Assembly: GCA_018819515.1 (NCBI GenBank)
Contig: JAHJPX010000004.1
Span: 1 to 64,000 of the forward strand
Direction of reading: 5' to 3'
DNA length: 64,000 nt
Origin: Gammaproteobacteria bacterium
Lineage (GTDB): Bacteria; Pseudomonadota; Gammaproteobacteria; Burkholderiales; Rhodocyclaceae
The notes below the pieces were generated by a model that was not told where the DNA came from, did not search any database, and saw nothing but the letters and a program-made list of their open reading frames with translations. Shown here in pieces: positions 61,743-64,000 of the stretch. Within the stretch, counting starts at the first letter, position 1. Every line of letters begins with the position of its first letter. A program made the translations under genes and the position numbers.

Positions 61743-63074
61743 CTAGAATCGCTGGCTATACATCAACTGCCAGTTGGTCTGGCTGTGCTCGCTAGTGATG
61801 CCGCTACCACCCGTTTGCGTGACCTTCGGCGCGTAGGTGAACGAGCCGTTCACGTCGGCCGTATTACTGACCGCATAACCGAAACCGAATGTGTAGTGAT
61901 CCTTCACGATCGCCGGAAACAGCGCATTCAGATAAGTGTCGGGAATCGGATTGCGCGAAACGTTGTAACCCGCGCGTAGCGCAAACTGCGGGCTAACCAT
62001 GTAGGTCGCGCCAAGTTGAAACACAGTCTGATCCTTCCACTCCTGTGGCAGGGTGAAATCGACACTGCCACCAACGCCACCACTCTCGTAGGTCATCTTG
62101 AAGTTCTTCATCACCTTCGACCAGCCGATCTGCTTCACGTCGGCAACAACTTGTAGTTGCGGTGTCGCCTGGACGGAAACACCGAACCCGTAGGTCTCGG
62201 GCCACTGGAAGTCGCGCACCAGGATTTTGCCGGAATCAGCGAAACCCGGCGTTGTGGATCCGTACATCCCGGCCGTCATACTGGCGCCCGAGGTGCCGGT
62301 TTCCAAGTCGGAAAGCGCGGTCTTCGAGTGATACGAACCGCCGATGGTGACCATCGGGGATATCCGGTAGGTGAACCCGATGTTGCCCGCCCAGCCATAT
62401 CCCTTGGCGGCACCGGAGAAATCGTTATCATCGGAAAAGTCGATCCGCGCCCAGTTCATACCCATCAGGCCCGGAAGCGCACTGTAGAGGTTACCGCTGC
62501 CGGCGGTCACCAAGCCGCCAAGCGTGGCAGTGTCCGCCGCCATCTTGAGATCGAGCGTCGCCCAAACGAAATCCAGCGAACCGCCGATTATGAGGTCGGG
62601 CGTTACTTCGAAGGCAAGCGGAGCGATCAGGCGGCCGACGCCGAGTTCGGAGCGCGTGGCGCCGGGTGACCCGGCCGACATGAAGCTTCCGTCGGCGTAT
62701 TCCGTACCCATGCCGCCCTGCGAGAAAAGCGCCACGCCGTAGGTGAGTTTGCCGTCCTTGCGCGCATAGCCCAAGGCTGGCATGTAATAGGCATCACCGC
62801 CGGATTTCGCGTCGGGCATGCCCGTCATCTTGGCCGTTACATCAGGATGCAGGCCGCCAATGGCGAGGTCGAGACGGCTGGTACCCGTAGCCATCATGCC
62901 GAGCGTCGCCGGATTATTGACGACGGCCGCCGTGCCGTTGTCGTACGCCATGGACGCCCCGCCCATGCCCGAGGCGATCGGACCGTAACCTTCCATGTTC
63001 ATGCCGTTGGTTGCGAAAGCCGGTGATGCGATGCCGGCAATGGACAGCAGTGCTGCAATTTTCTTAAGTGTCAT
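61743..63074 (-). CDS. FadL/OMPP1-family outer-membrane transporter
   Basis: A 443-residue outer-membrane barrel for hydrophobic compounds (fatty acids, aromatics). A signal peptide (MTLKKIAALLSIAGIASPAFA) is followed by the N-terminal plug typical of FadL: TNGMNMEGYGPIASGMGGASMAYDNGTAAVVNNPATLG, with the NPA motif. The chain ends ...QTNWQLMYSQRF with a C-terminal Phe, the BAM signal. I chose ATG 63074 with GGGAGGAAG upstream. The gene follows dsrE2 by 53 bp on the same strand. A role in sulfur-compound or hydrocarbon uptake is possible from context, but substrate is unproven. Confidence 0.9.
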   Translation of the reverse strand: MTLKKIAALLSIAGIASPAFATNGMNMEGYGPIASGMGGASMAYDNGTAAVVNNPATLGMMATGTSRLDLAIGGLHPDVTAKMTGMPDAKSGGDAYYMPALGYARKDGKLTYGVALFSQGGMGTEYADGSFMSAGSPGATRSELGVGRLIAPLAFEVTPDLIIGGSLDFVWATLDLKMAADTATLGGLVTAGSGNLYSALPGLMGMNWARIDFSDDNDFSGAAKGYGWAGNIGFTYRISPMVTIGGSYHSKTALSDLETGTSGASMTAGMYGSTTPGFADSGKILVRDFQWPETYGFGVSVQATPQLQVVADVKQIGWSKVMKNFKMTYESGGVGGSVDFTLPQEWKDQTVFQLGATYMVSPQFALRAGYNVSRNPIPDTYLNALFPAIVKDHYTFGFGYAVSNTADVNGSFTYAPKVTQTGGSGITSEHSQTNWQLMYSQRF

Positions 63075-63127
63075 TCTTACTTCCTCCCCCAGGGGTAAAA
63101 AATCGACTGCGACAAAAAATCCGAAAC

Positions 63128-63742
63128 CTAGATGAACAAAGTGACGTCCGCGGTTTGGGCGACCGGCAGGAACGAGGCAGCGCCAACGTAGTCCATGCCC
63201 TCGACAAAATCCTCGTGGTTGAAACCGAACAGTTCGACGGTCATCTGGCAAACGACGAACTTGACGCCGGCTTCCTGCGAGAGCTCGCGCAATTCGGAAA
63301 TGCTGGCAACGCCGTTGTTCTTGATCGTCTGCTGCATCAACGAAGTTGCAACCGTTTCGAAGCCGGGAATGCCGGCTTGGACGACGTTCGGAATGTTCCA
63401 GTTGATGCTCTTGAACCAGTCCGGTCCGAAGGGCATCTTCATCGGCATGCCGGGATTGCCCAGCGGGCTGACCTTGAGGTCGGAGACGTCCTTCTTGACC
63501 AGATTCAGGCCGTAGAAGGTGAAGAAGATCGTGACGTCCCAACCGAGCGCCGCGGCGGTGGAAGCGAGAATGAAAGGCGGGTAGGCCCAGTCCAGCGTGC
63601 CCTTGGTGGCGATGATGGCCATCGACGGCGTCTTGTTTTCCTGGATTTCCTTCAGTTTCTCTTCGATCTTGCCGGGCAGGATTTCATCCAGGCGCTGGCG
63701 GATCAGATCGTCGACAACGGCGATGTCAGGTGTGGCACCCAT
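63128..63742 (-). CDS. DsrE2-type membrane-associated sulfur-relay protein
   Basis: A 204-residue protein of the DsrE/DsrF/DsrH superfamily, DsrE2-like form. It begins with a hydrophilic N-terminus (MGATPDIAVVDDLIRQRLDEILPGKIEEKLKEIQ), then the DsrE fold: AIIATKGTLDWAYPPFILASTAAALGWDVTIFFTFYGLNLV, with a Cys in VVCQMTVELFGF (about residue 171) that could carry persulfide sulfur. DsrE2 proteins work with TusA in sulfur transfer in sulfur oxidisers. The upstream partial gene at 63936 looks like TusA. RBS AGGAGAG lies 4-5 bases before ATG 63742. Confidence 0.88.
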   Translation of the reverse strand: MGATPDIAVVDDLIRQRLDEILPGKIEEKLKEIQENKTPSMAIIATKGTLDWAYPPFILASTAAALGWDVTIFFTFYGLNLVKKDVSDLKVSPLGNPGMPMKMPFGPDWFKSINWNIPNVVQAGIPGFETVATSLMQQTIKNNGVASISELRELSQEAGVKFVVCQMTVELFGFNHEDFVEGMDYVGAASFLPVAQTADVTLFI

Positions 63743-63894
63743 GGTCTCTCCTCAATTGGAATTTCTCTTCAATAACGTTTGGGCGGCAAACGTCAAATTA
63801 GTACGATGATCATAGATTTCACGGACATTGCGCGAAACCATTATTCTTATATACACATAATCCACGATAATCGAGACAAGCGCCAGAAAAGGAG

Positions 63895-63915
63895 AAGGGC
63901 GCCTCAGGCGCCCTT
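63895..63915 (-). terminator. Terminator between the TusA-like gene and dsrE2
   Basis: Perfect stem AAGGGCGCC / GGCGCCCTT with a 3-base loop; on the minus strand it is followed by CTCCTTTT. The 150 bp from here to the dsrE2 start are AT-richer and probably hold the dsrE2-fadL promoter. Confidence 0.8.
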
Positions 63916-63935
63916 CCGCCGGTAGCGGCTACAGC

Positions 63936-64000
63936 TTACTTGCGCTTGATGAAGAACTCGAATTCCTTGTTGTTTTCCGCCGACGAGAGCAGTTCGTTGC
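63936..64000 (-). CDS. TusA-like protein, C-terminal fragment (cut by window edge)
   Basis: Only the last 21 residues are visible: NELLSSAENNKEFEFFIKRK then stop TAA at 63936. The pattern x-LL-S-x-E-x(3)-F-x-F-x-I-K-R-K fits the last strand of TusA/SirA sulfur carrier proteins (usually ...G-x-Y-x-F-x-I-R-K). The CPxP active-site end is outside the window, so the assignment rests on this strand and on the neighbouring dsrE2 gene. Confidence 0.5.
   Translation of the reverse strand, partial: NELLSSAENNKEFEFFIKRK

Overview
The window is GC-rich bacterial chromosome, tightly packed and almost all coding, and reads as a betaproteobacterium of the Rhodocyclales/Nitrosomonadales type. The signs are a groESL operon with both an HrcA (CIRCE) operator and a heat-shock promoter, an EpsA-like LuxR regulator of the kind linked to exosortase/EPS systems, the sigma factor-DUF3619-DUF3106-RDD cassette beside ilvIHC-psd, pepA-holC-valS, and two DUF4212 plus sodium:solute symporter pairs. 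The genus cannot be fixed from the sequence alone.

Layout. 0-10 kb: the tail of an ISL3-type transposase, then two transporter operons (DUF4212 + VC_2705-type symporter) around a TctD/TctE-like two-component system, followed by a CBS/DUF294 protein; this looks like a short-chain carboxylate uptake locus. 9.8-13.5 kb: an exported alpha/beta hydrolase flanked by two direct hairpin repeats, and groESL. 13.6-18.7 kb: an MCE lipid-transport ABC cassette (MlaE-like with STAS, MlaF-like, MlaD-like), a lipoprotein and a putative outer-membrane barrel. 18.7-32 kb: acyltransferase, amidohydrolase, DacB, Pit/DUF47, UbiD and UbiA (ubiquinone), a lipid kinase, an MFS carrier and RecG. 32-36.5 kb: a FliW-RidA fusion, SPOR and DUF2802 proteins, a YdcF-like protein, an EpsA-like regulator and a cyclic-nucleotide-domain protein. 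37-43 kb: rfbBDAC-galE (dTDP-rhamnose and UDP-galactose) and a diguanylate cyclase. 43-61 kb: conserved core (tRNA-Pro, ispB, rplU-rpmA-obgE-proB, psd-ilvCHI, sigma factor cassette, lptFG, pepA-holC-valS). 61-64 kb: a putative sulfur-trafficking set (TusA-like end, DsrE2, FadL-type porin, periplasmic protein).

The most unusual signal is a 23-bp dispersed element of fixed length, AAAGTCAGCC-N8-ACGCC, with a small stem GGCG-NNA-CGCC. I find ten copies in both orientations. Three are intergenic. Seven lie inside protein genes, where they are translated in four different open frames; the one closed frame of the six is never used. RecG carries two opposed copies, and ValS carries one next to a second hairpin, inside an apparent insertion of about 30 residues. 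This behaves like an in-frame palindromic element (compare REP sequences and the Rickettsia palindromic elements) and may be undescribed in this lineage.

Other points of note: a FliW-RidA fusion; paired GTAAG half-sites 11 bp apart in front of the two-component system and a transporter; EF-hand-like loops in both symporters; two genes whose only plausible start is CTG; and a T7G8 tract at the ispB start.
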